From the NCBI GenBank assembly GCA_051252515.1, contig JBPOFS010000009.1, forward strand, positions 54,833 to 118,832: DNA of 64,000 nucleotides. The letters are read 5' to 3'. This stretch comes from UBA5078 sp051252515 (GTDB taxonomy: Bacteria > Pseudomonadota > Gammaproteobacteria > Pseudomonadales > Pseudohongiellaceae). The position numbers and the translations under genes are program-made. The notes under the pieces are model-generated. The model had not been told where the DNA came from. It was given only the letters and a program-made list of their open reading frames with translations, and searched no databases. Of the stretch, positions 46,611 through 55,135 are shown one piece after another; the first letter of the stretch is position 1, and each line of letters begins with the position of its first letter.

Positions 46611-46644
46611 CAAGCCGAAAGCCCTAAAAGGACGTTTCGGCTTG
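46611..46644. other. Hairpin between tuf and tRNA-Trp
   Basis: A 10-bp inverted repeat (CAAGCCGAAA with TTTCGGCTTG) lies 30 bases after the tuf stop. There is no T-run on the minus strand. It may be a processing site that separates tuf mRNA from the tRNA-Trp/secE transcript, or a weak terminator. Confidence 0.5.
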
Positions 46645-46674
46645 TTTACATCACAAAGTCTAGTGACTTACTAA

Positions 46675-47865
46675 TTACTCAAAAATCTTTGCTACGACAC
46701 CAGCACCAACAGTTCGGCCACCCTCACGGATCGCAAAACGTAGACCATCGTCCATAGCGATAGGGTTGATCAACGTTACTACCATCTTGACGTTATCGCC
46801 TGGCATAACCATCTCAACGCCTTCTGGCAGCTCACAGGCACCAGTCACGTCTGTTGTACGGAAGTAGAACTGTGGACGGTAGCCCTTGAAGAATGGCGTG
46901 TGACGACCACCCTCATCCTTGCTCAGGATGTACACTTCTGCTTCAAACTTCGTGTGCGGTGTGATTGAACCAGGCTTAGCCAATACTTGACCACGCTCGA
47001 TCTCTTCACGCTTAGTACCACGCAATAGAACACCAACGTTCTCACCAGCACGACCTTCGTCCAACAACTTACGGAACATCTCAACACCCGTACACGTTGT
47101 TTTAGTTGTATCTTTAAGACCAACAATCTCGATCTCATCACCAACTTTAACGATGCCACGCTCAACACGGCCTGTTACCACTGTGCCACGACCTGAGATT
47201 GAGAACACGTCCTCAATCGGTAGCAAGAATGGCTTTTCAACATCACGAACTGGATCTGGGATGTACGTGTCTAGAGTCTCAACAAGCTTCTTAACTGCTG
47301 GCATGCCGATATCTGACGTATCACCTTCCAACGCCTTAAGCGCTGAACCAACGATGATTGGTGTGTCATCACCTGGGAAATCGTACGCATCCAATAACTC
47401 GCGCACTTCCATTTCTACCAATTCTAGTAGCTCTTCATCATCGACCATGTCCGCTTTGTTCATGAACACTACGATGTAAGGAACACCAACCTGACGCGAC
47501 AGCAAGATGTGCTCACGCGTTTGTGGCATCGGGCCGTCTGCAGCCGATACTACCAAGATCGCGCCGTCCATCTGCGCAGCACCTGTAATCATGTTTTTCA
47601 CGTAATCCGCGTGACCTGGACAGTCAACGTGCGCGTAGTGACGCATCTCTGAGTCATACTCAACGTGAGAAGTGTTGATCGTAATACCGCGCTCTCTTTC
47701 TTCAGGAGCGTTATCGATCTGCGCGAAATCACGCGCTTCACCACCAAAAACCTCTGCACATACACGTGTCAGCGCTGCTGTTAGCGTTGTCTTACCGTGG
47801 TCAACGTGGCCAATCGTCCCAACGTTAACATGCAACTTATTTCTTTCGAACTTACTCTTAGCCAT
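46675..47865 (-). CDS. tuf: Elongation factor Tu, tRNA-linked copy
   Basis: The second EF-Tu gene (396 residues) encodes the same protein as the str-operon copy. It starts with ATG at 47865; the frame runs on upstream for 23 codons without a plausible start. The GTPase motifs are identical to those of the other copy. It is the protein-coding part of the tRNA-Tyr/Gly/Thr-tuf unit, equivalent to tufB in E. coli. Confidence 0.99.
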   Translation of the reverse strand: MAKSKFERNKLHVNVGTIGHVDHGKTTLTAALTRVCAEVFGGEARDFAQIDNAPEERERGITINTSHVEYDSEMRHYAHVDCPGHADYVKNMITGAAQMDGAILVVSAADGPMPQTREHILLSRQVGVPYIVVFMNKADMVDDEELLELVEMEVRELLDAYDFPGDDTPIIVGSALKALEGDTSDIGMPAVKKLVETLDTYIPDPVRDVEKPFLLPIEDVFSISGRGTVVTGRVERGIVKVGDEIEIVGLKDTTKTTCTGVEMFRKLLDEGRAGENVGVLLRGTKREEIERGQVLAKPGSITPHTKFEAEVYILSKDEGGRHTPFFKGYRPQFYFRTTDVTGACELPEGVEMVMPGDNVKMVVTLINPIAMDDGLRFAIREGGRTVGAGVVAKIFE

Positions 47866-48000
47866 TTTGATCGCCTCTAATAATATTTCATTCGCCCTGC
47901 GACCATTTGGCCACTGCAGAAGCGTCAATTGCACACACAGTCAGAACCATCACTTTCTTGCCACGCTTTCTTACCTATCGAAGCAAGAAAATCGCAAATC

Positions 48001-48075
48001 TGGTGCTCACATCCGGAGTTGAACCGGAGACCTCTTCATTACCAATGAAGTGCTCTACCTCTGAGCTATGCGAGC
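48001..48075 (-). tRNA. tRNA-Thr (anticodon GGT)
   Basis: A 75-base cloverleaf with encoded CCA. The acceptor stem is GCTCGCA with TGTGAGC, the anticodon arm CTTCATTGGTAATGAAG gives GGT, and the T-arm is CCGGTTCAACTCCGG. It lies directly upstream of tuf. Confidence 0.97.
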
Positions 48076-48248
48076 CAGACACTAGTAATAAAACAGTCCG
48101 AGCCTAATCTTTCGTCCGCTTAAGCTGCAAGACTTCAACCACCCCAAACTTAGGCGGCCCTTTCTCAAGACCTGTTTTTTAAATACGATATTGCCGACTC
48201 CGCGTGCCAACTAACTGCACCAGAGATCGACAAATACTCCACACAAAC

Positions 48249-48322
48249 TGGAGCGGGTAGCGGGGATCGAACCCGCGTAACCAGCTTGGAAGGCTGGTGT
48301 TCTACCGCTGAACTATACCCGC
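48249..48322 (-). tRNA. tRNA-Gly (anticodon TCC)
   Basis: A 74-base cloverleaf with encoded CCA. The acceptor stem is GCGGGTA with TACCCGC, the anticodon arm CCAGCCTTCCAAGCTGG gives TCC, and the T-arm is CGGGTTCGATCCCCG. About 170 bases of spacer follow before tRNA-Thr. Confidence 0.97.
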
Positions 48323-48357
48323 CATGCTCAAAAGCCGAATAAAATCATACCTTTATA

Positions 48358-48441
48358 TGGTGGAGGGGGGTGGATTCGAACCACCGAAGCTCGCGCGTCA
48401 GATTTACAGTCTGATCCCTTTAGCCACTCGGGAACCCCTCC
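48358..48441 (-). tRNA. tRNA-Tyr (anticodon GTA)
   Basis: An 84-base class II tRNA with a long variable arm and encoded CCA. The acceptor stem is GGAGGGG with CCCCTCC, and the anticodon arm CAGACTGTAAATCTG gives GTA. It is the first gene of the tRNA-tuf transcript. Confidence 0.97.
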
Positions 48442-48495
48442 TGCAAGAGCCCCAATTCCTAATAATGGAAATTGGGTGTCTTATTCAGAGGCGGC

Positions 48496-48524
48496 ATTTT
48501 ATGGGAATTACAGGGGATGTGCAA
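48496..48524 (-). promoter_or_regulatory. Promoter of the tRNA-Tyr/Gly/Thr-tuf operon
   Basis: On the minus strand TTGCAC (plus 48519-48524) and TAAAAT (plus 48496-48501) are 17 bases apart. They are followed by the GC-rich discriminator GCCGCC, typical of stable-RNA promoters under stringent control. It overlaps the 3' end of the SPOR gene. A hairpin (CCAATTTCC with GGAATTGG) lies between it and tRNA-Tyr. Confidence 0.75.
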
Positions 48525-49236
48525 TCGTTTCGCAGAGTTTTTCTCTAGCATCTACATAGGAGCGTGAAAGACGCATTTGAACCCAGCGCTGATCGAATTC
48601 AGCCTTAGCGCTCATACCGGTGGCTAATAGCCACACTTCCACCTCTGACTTTGGCTCAGTACGGACAACTACCTTATAACCCAAGACCTCCATTTGACGC
48701 TGCACATTAAGGGCATTGGTCTGCTCTGAGAATAGCCCCAACGCAATGCCGTTAGCCAATTCCCCACGAGACATAAGATAGGTATCTATCCCAATGTTGT
48801 TCGCTGCAAACTGGGCACGCAGTGTCGATAGAGTGCTTTGTGCCAACTCCCTAGAGCTAAAAGGTGGCAGATAGACCCGATAATCAGGCGCCGCCTGGAG
48901 CTCTCGCACATCTAACGCCAGATCCATGCGCTCCCCAAAAGAGGAAACGTAGCCCTGCGCATCTAACTCATCTCGAAACGGTCCAATTTCTGCACAATAC
49001 TGCCCAGCCAACTCCACTACAACACTTTCACCAGGGGCAGGCACCACAACAAGCTGCTCAGCACCGAGATAAGGCAGAAGTTGCTCAGCATTAACCTCAC
49101 TCAATAACTGTAGAGAATCAGAATCGCTCAACACAGCCGCTACTCGCGGCGCAGCAGGCACCAAGCGCGGAGTTAGAAAATTCCACGCCAGGAATACCGC
49201 ATTGCTCAACAACAGCCCCAATAATATGCCACGCAT
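48508..49236 (-). CDS. SPOR-domain membrane-anchored protein
   Basis: About 242 residues from the ATG at 49236; a GTG at 49251 is in frame and touches the coaX stop. One N-terminal membrane helix (GILLGLLLSNAVFLAWNFL) is followed by a region matching a SPOR domain, about residues 115-200 (YRVYLPPFSSRELAQSTLST and GIALGLFSEQTNALNVQRQM). SPOR domains bind denuded peptidoglycan glycans at the division septum in characterised members. It is the last gene of the birA-coaX cluster, an arrangement common in Pseudomonas-like genomes. Confidence 0.8.
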   Translation of the reverse strand: MRGILLGLLLSNAVFLAWNFLTPRLVPAAPRVAAVLSDSDSLQLLSEVNAEQLLPYLGAEQLVVVPAPGESVVVELAGQYCAEIGPFRDELDAQGYVSSFGERMDLALDVRELQAAPDYRVYLPPFSSRELAQSTLSTLRAQFAANNIGIDTYLMSRGELANGIALGLFSEQTNALNVQRQMEVLGYKVVVRTEPKSEVEVWLLATGMSAKAEFDQRWVQMRLSRSYVDAREKLCETIAHPL

Positions 49237-49251
49237 AACTAGTCTTCCCAC

Positions 49252-49971
49252 TTAAGGCAGAGCAATGCTCAATCCATCCATCACCAATTCGGGCACCAGA
49301 CTGCAAGAGATTCCCTTTTTTTGCAAATAGCCCATAAGAAGCAAAGCGTCGCCCCCAGTTAAGAACAACTCCGAGCCACCTAGATGCTCATGACGCTCTT
49401 CGACAATCCAAGAAATGGCCATACTCATCACTCCATTGAGAATAGCAGCCTCAGTAGAGCGGCCTGGCACTAACTGCGCACCAGATTCAAACTCAGGTAT
49501 CCGTATCGCAGTATTCTGCAACAAGACTTTCTTCTGCATACTCAGACCAGGCACTATATACCCGCCCAAATGCCGACCACCCTCTTCGACAAAATCTAAT
49601 GTCAGCGCACTACCTGCATCTAGCACGCAAAACTTTCCACTAGCGATCTCTTGGGCCGCGAGCATGGCCAACCACCTATCGACTCCCAGCTTTTCAGGTA
49701 TTGCATAAGCATTGCTTAGGCCTGCATAACTGGCAACTGATTCAGCAAACTCAGGCACCAACCCCCAACAGGACTGAATAGCACTCGCCAACTCTGACCG
49801 AAACGCTTGATCGCGCACACATGAGATACGCACTCGGCTAGGCACACCCTCTTGCGCAAGAAATTCGAACACCCCGTCCTTACCAGCCTCAACACCAGAG
49901 GCCACACTAGCGCCCTGAGGGCCAAGTCGACGCCACTTAATGCGCGTATTCCCCACATCAAGCTCAAGCAT
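49252..49971 (-). CDS. coaX: Type III pantothenate kinase
   Basis: CoaX (239 residues from the ATG at 49971) does the first step of coenzyme A synthesis. The nucleotide-binding block LELDVGNTRIKWRR, GVDRWLAMLAA and the aspartate block VLDAGSALTLDF are present, as is GGYIVPGL. The ATG has a GGAGAG site five bases upstream and overlaps the birA stop. An upstream TTG start (49989) is less likely. It forms an operon with birA. Confidence 0.95.
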   Translation of the reverse strand: MLELDVGNTRIKWRRLGPQGASVASGVEAGKDGVFEFLAQEGVPSRVRISCVRDQAFRSELASAIQSCWGLVPEFAESVASYAGLSNAYAIPEKLGVDRWLAMLAAQEIASGKFCVLDAGSALTLDFVEEGGRHLGGYIVPGLSMQKKVLLQNTAIRIPEFESGAQLVPGRSTEAAILNGVMSMAISWIVEERHEHLGGSELFLTGGDALLLMGYLQKKGISCSLVPELVMDGLSIALP

Positions 49972-50962
49972 TAATCTCTCCGCCTTCAAAGACTGGGCGC
50001 AAACTAGGCGTTATTTCGCCGCCAGATATCTGCAACACCCCCTCATCCGTTTGCAAAAGCAGCGCCGCCGAGCCATTAACACCAAGGGACACTCCTCGCT
50101 GACGATTAGCACCACTCACGATATCCACCACACGCCCCTTATATACATCCACAGCGTTCCAGCGTTCCTGAAAAGCCGAGAAACCAAACCTAGCAAACTC
50201 CGCTAACCCCGCCTGCAAACTTAGCACTAGCGATGCGGCGATCCGATTTCTATCAGGAGTTGTCTCTGAGTTTGACGCCAAGTCTGTATAGCGCTGATCG
50301 ATACTCTCCGCACTCGATGCAGGCATCCTCACATTCACTCCAACACCAATCACAACCTTGCACGGCCCCGCAGCGTCGCCATTAATTTCAATTAATATTC
50401 CTGCAAGCTTATTGGCGTCTAGCAAGATATCGTTTGGCCACTTCACCCCCATCCCTTCATAACCACAGGACTTTAGAGCATCGACTACGAGAATAGCGAC
50501 AACAAGACTCAACCCCTCCAATGCTGCCATTCCAGCATTGAACGTCCAGAGCATAGAAAGGGAGATATTCGCCCCTAGCGGGCTCACCCAAGTTTTGCCT
50601 CTACGCCCCTTTCCTGCCGACTGATGCTCAGCAATACAAAGATATCTCGATGCTCCGGCCCGACCTTTTGCCATAGCGTCAGCATTTGTGGACTCTGTAG
50701 AGAAAAGGACATCGAATTCAGCACCCCAAGATGCTGCGCTATCTCCTAGCTGCGCTAGAACCTCCTCTTTACAGATCAACTCCAGCACATAAGGCAAACG
50801 ATACCCTTTACCAGTGACGGAGTGCACTTCTATCCCCATGTCTCGCAGCTGTTCTACCTGCCGCACAACAAGCGTACGCGTCACATTAAGCTCTGCGCTC
50901 AGAGCATGACCAGAATGAAAACCTCCATCGGTGAGAATGCTTACGAGCGGACGCAGGGCCAT
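49964..50962 (-). CDS. birA: Biotin-protein ligase / biotin operon repressor
   Basis: BirA (332 residues) attaches biotin to acetyl-CoA carboxylase carrier protein and, in forms with a helix-turn-helix, represses biotin genes. The N-terminal winged helix (about 1-60, ALSAELNVTRTLVVRQVEQL) is present. The ligase domain has the biotinyl-AMP loop GKGRRGKTWVSP and the lysine block GVKWPNDILL. The ATG at 50962 is chosen over a TTG four codons earlier. coaX follows with an eight-base overlap. Confidence 0.95.
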   Translation of the reverse strand: MALRPLVSILTDGGFHSGHALSAELNVTRTLVVRQVEQLRDMGIEVHSVTGKGYRLPYVLELICKEEVLAQLGDSAASWGAEFDVLFSTESTNADAMAKGRAGASRYLCIAEHQSAGKGRRGKTWVSPLGANISLSMLWTFNAGMAALEGLSLVVAILVVDALKSCGYEGMGVKWPNDILLDANKLAGILIEINGDAAGPCKVVIGVGVNVRMPASSAESIDQRYTDLASNSETTPDRNRIAASLVLSLQAGLAEFARFGFSAFQERWNAVDVYKGRVVDIVSGANRQRGVSLGVNGSAALLLQTDEGVLQISGGEITPSLRPVFEGGEINA

Positions 50963-51126
50963 AAATAAATCCAACAGAAACAGTGTTCGCCCCAGAGTAA
51001 GGCAAACAATGCCGCGTTAATACGCTAAATAGAATAGAAAAAAAGATTGAAAAGTTGGACTGAATTCTACAGAGAAAGGCTCGGAAGTTAAAACTTCAAA
51101 GAGAGTTAAGGGTAAACATGCAGAGC

Positions 51127-52845
51127 CTAGCGCTCGCTCACCCGCATCCACGTAATAAACATTTCATCCCAAACTTGATCCCCCCAACGCACTACTTGGG
51201 CTGAATCAGGGTTGAGCTTATTGCCAACGGAGTTATCGAAAGCACCTTCAGCCACAATGACCGTGCCTGCAGGGAGCATTTTAGGCTCCTTCAATCGATA
51301 GACCATCTGCCAATTATGCTGAAAATTCGGAATCGACAATAACTCTTCTTTCGTGCCATCCGGATACTCGGCTCGGTACTTTACCCGCTTCCCTCGTAAG
51401 TGCATATGAGGGGCAAAATTGTACAAGTAGGAATCTTTGTCAATCACAACTCGAGCGCTGACATCAAAGTCAGAGTCTCCCGCGGGAATTACAAACTCAC
51501 CATCCATGACAGCGGTACGACTTAAGGGAAACTCCGGCTTGGTATCTTGAAAGTAGAGCCCAATACGCGTCACATCAACCGCCGTCCTGCCTATCGTGTT
51601 GTAATGAAATTGCACCATAAAGCGCATATCTTTCTCTAGCAACACCCCAGTATTCTCATCAAACTCCACATGTGCACGGCCCGGCGCAAAGCCACCAAAA
51701 TTGGTACGGCTCCCCCCTCCACTGGAGTTCTGCTTTTGCTGCTTCGCATCTTGCGTATAGGCAACGACATGGTGCAGCACTGACTGATCACCAATATCAA
51801 ATTCATAGGCCCGCACCCATCGATCCTCTTCCAGACCAAGCTCAACAGACACGAATTTATAGTCGAGAATGCCAGACGCTGGGATCTCCTGACTAGGAAA
51901 CTCAACAATGAGATCAGGCTCGCCCAACGCCCAACCAGAAGGGTTCAGCGGCGCCTCAGCAAGAGGATCTACACCGCCATCGAACGTAGCGCCCCCATCA
52001 ATCCACTTCACCAAGGTCCGCTTTTCATCACTTGAAATAGTATGAACATCAATATATTGATCTACATATTCTTCATCGATCTGACCTGGTGGCATACGCA
52101 ATGTCAGCAGCGTTTCGCGCATCATTGCAGACCACCCGCTCACCATCTGATGACTATCCATAGACCATGGCGCCACACCACCATCTTGATGACACGACTG
52201 ACAGCGGGCCTGTAAGATTGGCGCCACATCATTAGCGTAAGAAACCGTATCGGCCTCCAACGTCATATCGCCATACGGGATTTCATGCCCCCCGCTCCAC
52301 AACACATCAGCCACATCAGGGCCGCCAACGGAAATCGCCGATAGCACTTCATCGAGATAGTTTCGAGACACTCGGTCTAACTCACCAGCGGCAGCAGCAA
52401 CAGCGCGACTATCGATTGCTCCACGATAGAGCAACTGCATGCTTCGCGGATCAACCACCAACACTTCGCCAGTTTGTGAAATCGAAAGGGAATAGGATAC
52501 TAATTGCGAAGTATCCATCAAGACAGGGATAGAATTTTTATTACCAAGAGAGGCGCGCACGGCGGCTCGACTTTCATCAGGAATAGAGTCGATCATAAAG
52601 AAGCTAATATCGCGCGCTTGATATTTGTCACGCAAGACATTGAGCTTCTCAATCGCCCCTTGGGCAACATCACAATCCTTGCCATATGAATACAATACGA
52701 CAGCCTGCGAATCCGAATATCGGCTTAGCTGATGAAACACTCCCGTATGATCTATTAACGCGAAGTCTCCGACATCACGCGCCGGCGCCGCACTCACCGA
52801 AGAGGCAAAGGCAATCAATACGACAAATAGCTGTAAATACTTCAT
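51127..52845 (-). CDS. Exported redoxin / cytochrome c / PHM-like copper monooxygenase
   Basis: A 572-residue protein from the ATG at 52845, which begins a signal peptide (LFVVLIAFASSVSAAP). The redoxin domain (about 25-155) has one cysteine (Cys58). A class I haem site CQSCH lies at 215-219 with a likely distal Met in LRMPPGQ. The C-terminal half (about 305-572) aligns by motif with peptidylglycine alpha-hydroxylating monooxygenase: His358-His359 (SVLHHVVAY), His414 (VQFHYNT), His480-x-His482 (APHMHLRGK) and Met562 (VWDEMFITW) match the CuH and CuM ligands. The expected role is a copper-dependent hydroxylation in the periplasm with electrons through the haem; the substrate is unknown. It is a paralogue of the next gene. 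Confidence 0.87.
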   Translation of the reverse strand: MKYLQLFVVLIAFASSVSAAPARDVGDFALIDHTGVFHQLSRYSDSQAVVLYSYGKDCDVAQGAIEKLNVLRDKYQARDISFFMIDSIPDESRAAVRASLGNKNSIPVLMDTSQLVSYSLSISQTGEVLVVDPRSMQLLYRGAIDSRAVAAAAGELDRVSRNYLDEVLSAISVGGPDVADVLWSGGHEIPYGDMTLEADTVSYANDVAPILQARCQSCHQDGGVAPWSMDSHQMVSGWSAMMRETLLTLRMPPGQIDEEYVDQYIDVHTISSDEKRTLVKWIDGGATFDGGVDPLAEAPLNPSGWALGEPDLIVEFPSQEIPASGILDYKFVSVELGLEEDRWVRAYEFDIGDQSVLHHVVAYTQDAKQQKQNSSGGGSRTNFGGFAPGRAHVEFDENTGVLLEKDMRFMVQFHYNTIGRTAVDVTRIGLYFQDTKPEFPLSRTAVMDGEFVIPAGDSDFDVSARVVIDKDSYLYNFAPHMHLRGKRVKYRAEYPDGTKEELLSIPNFQHNWQMVYRLKEPKMLPAGTVIVAEGAFDNSVGNKLNPDSAQVVRWGDQVWDEMFITWMRVSER

Positions 52846-53007
52846 TACATCGATGACCAGCGCGAAAAGCGTAAATTTAGTGCTCAGATTATAGAGCACA
52901 AGAGCTGATAGCTTAGTGCAAGCCACTGAAAACATTGTGACTCTTTGTAACTGCTTTGAGCGCTAGCGACACACTTGCGCAACGGTCGTCATTTCTTTAC
53001 TCGAAAA

Positions 53008-53036
53008 AAAAGGCGCTCTGTAAGGAGCGCCTTTTT
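53008..53036. terminator. Terminator after the second PHM-like gene
   Basis: A 9-bp stem (AAGGCGCTC with GAGCGCCTT) and a six-base loop are flanked by a run of A on one side and T on the other. On the minus strand it ends the transcript of the 53073-54770 gene 37 bases after the stop, so the two PHM-like genes are separate transcription units. Confidence 0.9.
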
Positions 53037-53072
53037 GTTTTCTGTCACTAGGTGACTATGAAAAAGTAAGAA

Positions 53073-54770
53073 TTACTTACCTGTCTCATAATACGTCCAG
53101 TAACCAATAAACATTTCTTCCCAGCTCTGCAACCCAAACGTCACCTGCTCATCTGGATCTGGGTTAGCTGTGTTTAATGCCGAGTTATCAAAGGCACCAG
53201 TCACATGCACTTTCGTGCCCGCTGGAAGCAACTTCGCTTCGCTTAACTGGTAAGTAGGCTGCCATGCGTAGCTATAGTTAGGAACGCTTAGCAAATCTTC
53301 CATCGTGCCATCTGGCAATTCAACTGAAAACTTCATGTCTTTGCCACGGAAATGCATGTGGGCACGCAAGCCATTCACAACAACTTCATTGTCAAACACA
53401 TAAGTACCATGCACTTCATGATTTTGCGCATGAGGAGGAATTACGAACATGCTAGAAACTGAGCGCGTGAAGTTCTCATGCGAAGGCTTCTCATCGTAGA
53501 AATACATTCCAAGAGTCGTTTCATCACTCGTTGCACGACCATTAGTCGTGAAATGGAACTGCATAGATAGTTTGTGACCTGCAGGAATTAGAACGCCTGT
53601 GTCTTCTGGAAAGACCATAGCTTCCACTTTACCCGGCGCATAACCTTCAAGGAATCGACGCGCAACAGAGCTTTGATCAGCCTCACCGCCATCGAAATCT
53701 TCTGCAGGAGCCGTCACATAAGTTAGCAAGTGATGCAAAACAGTCTCATCACCAGGGATAAATTGTACAGCTTTTACCCACTTGTCTTCATCGAATGGAA
53801 GCTCAACATCTACGTTGATGTAGTCCATTACGCCTGTTGCAGGCACTTCTTGACGAGGAGTGCTTACGATAAAGTCAGGCTCACCAAGCTGCCATGATTT
53901 GACATCAGGATATTCAAGATTGCTTAAGGGGTCAGCCGAGAACGCACCTTTAGGAGCGCCGGCATCAATCCAACGAACCAATGTTTGCAACTCTTCATCA
54001 TCGAAGTAAGCGGCATTATCAAAGTGACCAATTGACGGGTCAACTTGCATAGGAGGCATACGCTTAGTCATCAACACTTCGCGAATCATTGGAGACCAGC
54101 CTTGAAGCATCAAGTGGCTGTTCATCGCGAACGGGCCAATACCACCTTCACGGTGACATCCTGCACAGTTCTCAACAATAATTGGAGCCACTTCCGTTGC
54201 ATAGTCTGGCGCTACAGAAGCCAATGTCGCTTCTGGAACAACATCTAAGTCACAACCAACAACGTCCATGACCATCGTGTCTTGTGCGGTACCTGCCAAA
54301 TCATTCCTGAGCGTGTCATTGATATGCTCATGAACGGGGCCACGGTAAAGGACAGATAAGCTTTGTGGGTCAAGCACAATCACTTCACCAGCTTTGCTGA
54401 CATTCAAAGTTTCAGCAACCAATTGCGAGCTGTCCAAAAGAATTGGCAGATCAATGTTATTGGCTTCAGCTTCTTTACGAATGGCAGCTAAGTCGTCTTG
54501 CGAGGAGTTCATCAACAAGAACGCAACGTTCTTAGACTCCCACTCTGCACGTAAACCTTGCAGTTGGCTTAATGCGGACTGGCTAGCCGCACAACTATTA
54601 GATTGAGAAAGCACCACGACGGCATCTTTATTGGCGTATTTACTAAATTGGTGGAAATCGCCGTTTTGGTCGAGAAGAGCAAAGTCTCCTGCACGTTCTG
54701 GCGCTGCGAATGCAGAGGCACTTAGTACGCCTGTGATCGCAATTGTGGAAAGAATTCTTAAGGACTTCAT
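53073..54770 (-). CDS. Exported redoxin / cytochrome c / PHM-like copper monooxygenase
   Basis: A 565-residue protein from the ATG at 54770 with a signal peptide (LSTIAITGVLSASAFAAP). The redoxin domain is at about 25-155 with one cysteine (Cys60). The haem site CAGCH is at 202-206, with Met in RMPPMQ. The PHM-like part (about 295-565) has His346-His347 (TVLHHLLTY), His406 (MQFHFTTNG), His471-x-His473 (RAHMHFRGK) and Met553 (SWEEMFIGYW). All six positions expected to bind copper in PHM are therefore kept. The residues flanking the last one (WEEMFIGYWTYY) resemble the DEMCNLYIMYY of mammalian PHM as I recall it. It lies 228 bases upstream of its paralogue and has its own terminator. Confidence 0.88.
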   Translation of the reverse strand: MKSLRILSTIAITGVLSASAFAAPERAGDFALLDQNGDFHQFSKYANKDAVVVLSQSNSCAASQSALSQLQGLRAEWESKNVAFLLMNSSQDDLAAIRKEAEANNIDLPILLDSSQLVAETLNVSKAGEVIVLDPQSLSVLYRGPVHEHINDTLRNDLAGTAQDTMVMDVVGCDLDVVPEATLASVAPDYATEVAPIIVENCAGCHREGGIGPFAMNSHLMLQGWSPMIREVLMTKRMPPMQVDPSIGHFDNAAYFDDEELQTLVRWIDAGAPKGAFSADPLSNLEYPDVKSWQLGEPDFIVSTPRQEVPATGVMDYINVDVELPFDEDKWVKAVQFIPGDETVLHHLLTYVTAPAEDFDGGEADQSSVARRFLEGYAPGKVEAMVFPEDTGVLIPAGHKLSMQFHFTTNGRATSDETTLGMYFYDEKPSHENFTRSVSSMFVIPPHAQNHEVHGTYVFDNEVVVNGLRAHMHFRGKDMKFSVELPDGTMEDLLSVPNYSYAWQPTYQLSEAKLLPAGTKVHVTGAFDNSALNTANPDPDEQVTFGLQSWEEMFIGYWTYYETGK

Positions 54771-55135
54771 ATCTGGCACTCCAGTGGAAAAATAACGAGC
54801 GTAAGTCTAGTCGCGCTCTCTAGCTAAGTCTTACTAAAAAGCTGGCGCATAGTGTAACTTTTAGAAACGGATTCCGGCAATCCTTCTTTTCGAACGATCG
54901 TTATATCGAAATTTAACGTCGATGAGAAACCTCAAAAAAACACAAATTAAGCAATATAAAACAGTGAGTTATAAACAACTCACCCACAAATAGTCATATG
55001 CTTAAAATTCGATGAAGCGAACAAAGAAACACAGTTATGAAGCCAGAATTTTGGCATATAAAGGAAGCAGTAATCTAATTGCGTACCGCAAACGGAACAG
55101 ACCAGCCCGCAAACACCGACTGACCTTCCCGTGAT
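54771..55135. other. Non-coding gap between the PHM-like and HupE-like genes
   Basis: This AT-rich stretch of 365 bases has no open frame with coding character on either strand. It must hold the promoter of the 54770 gene and the 3' end of the HupE-like transcript. I see no convincing hairpin terminator or repeat in it. Confidence 0.5.

Noticed and set aside
29745..47865. The two identical 1.1-kb tracts as a mobile element
   Set aside because: Both are complete tuf genes in their conserved contexts, with no terminal inverted repeats, target duplication or transposase.
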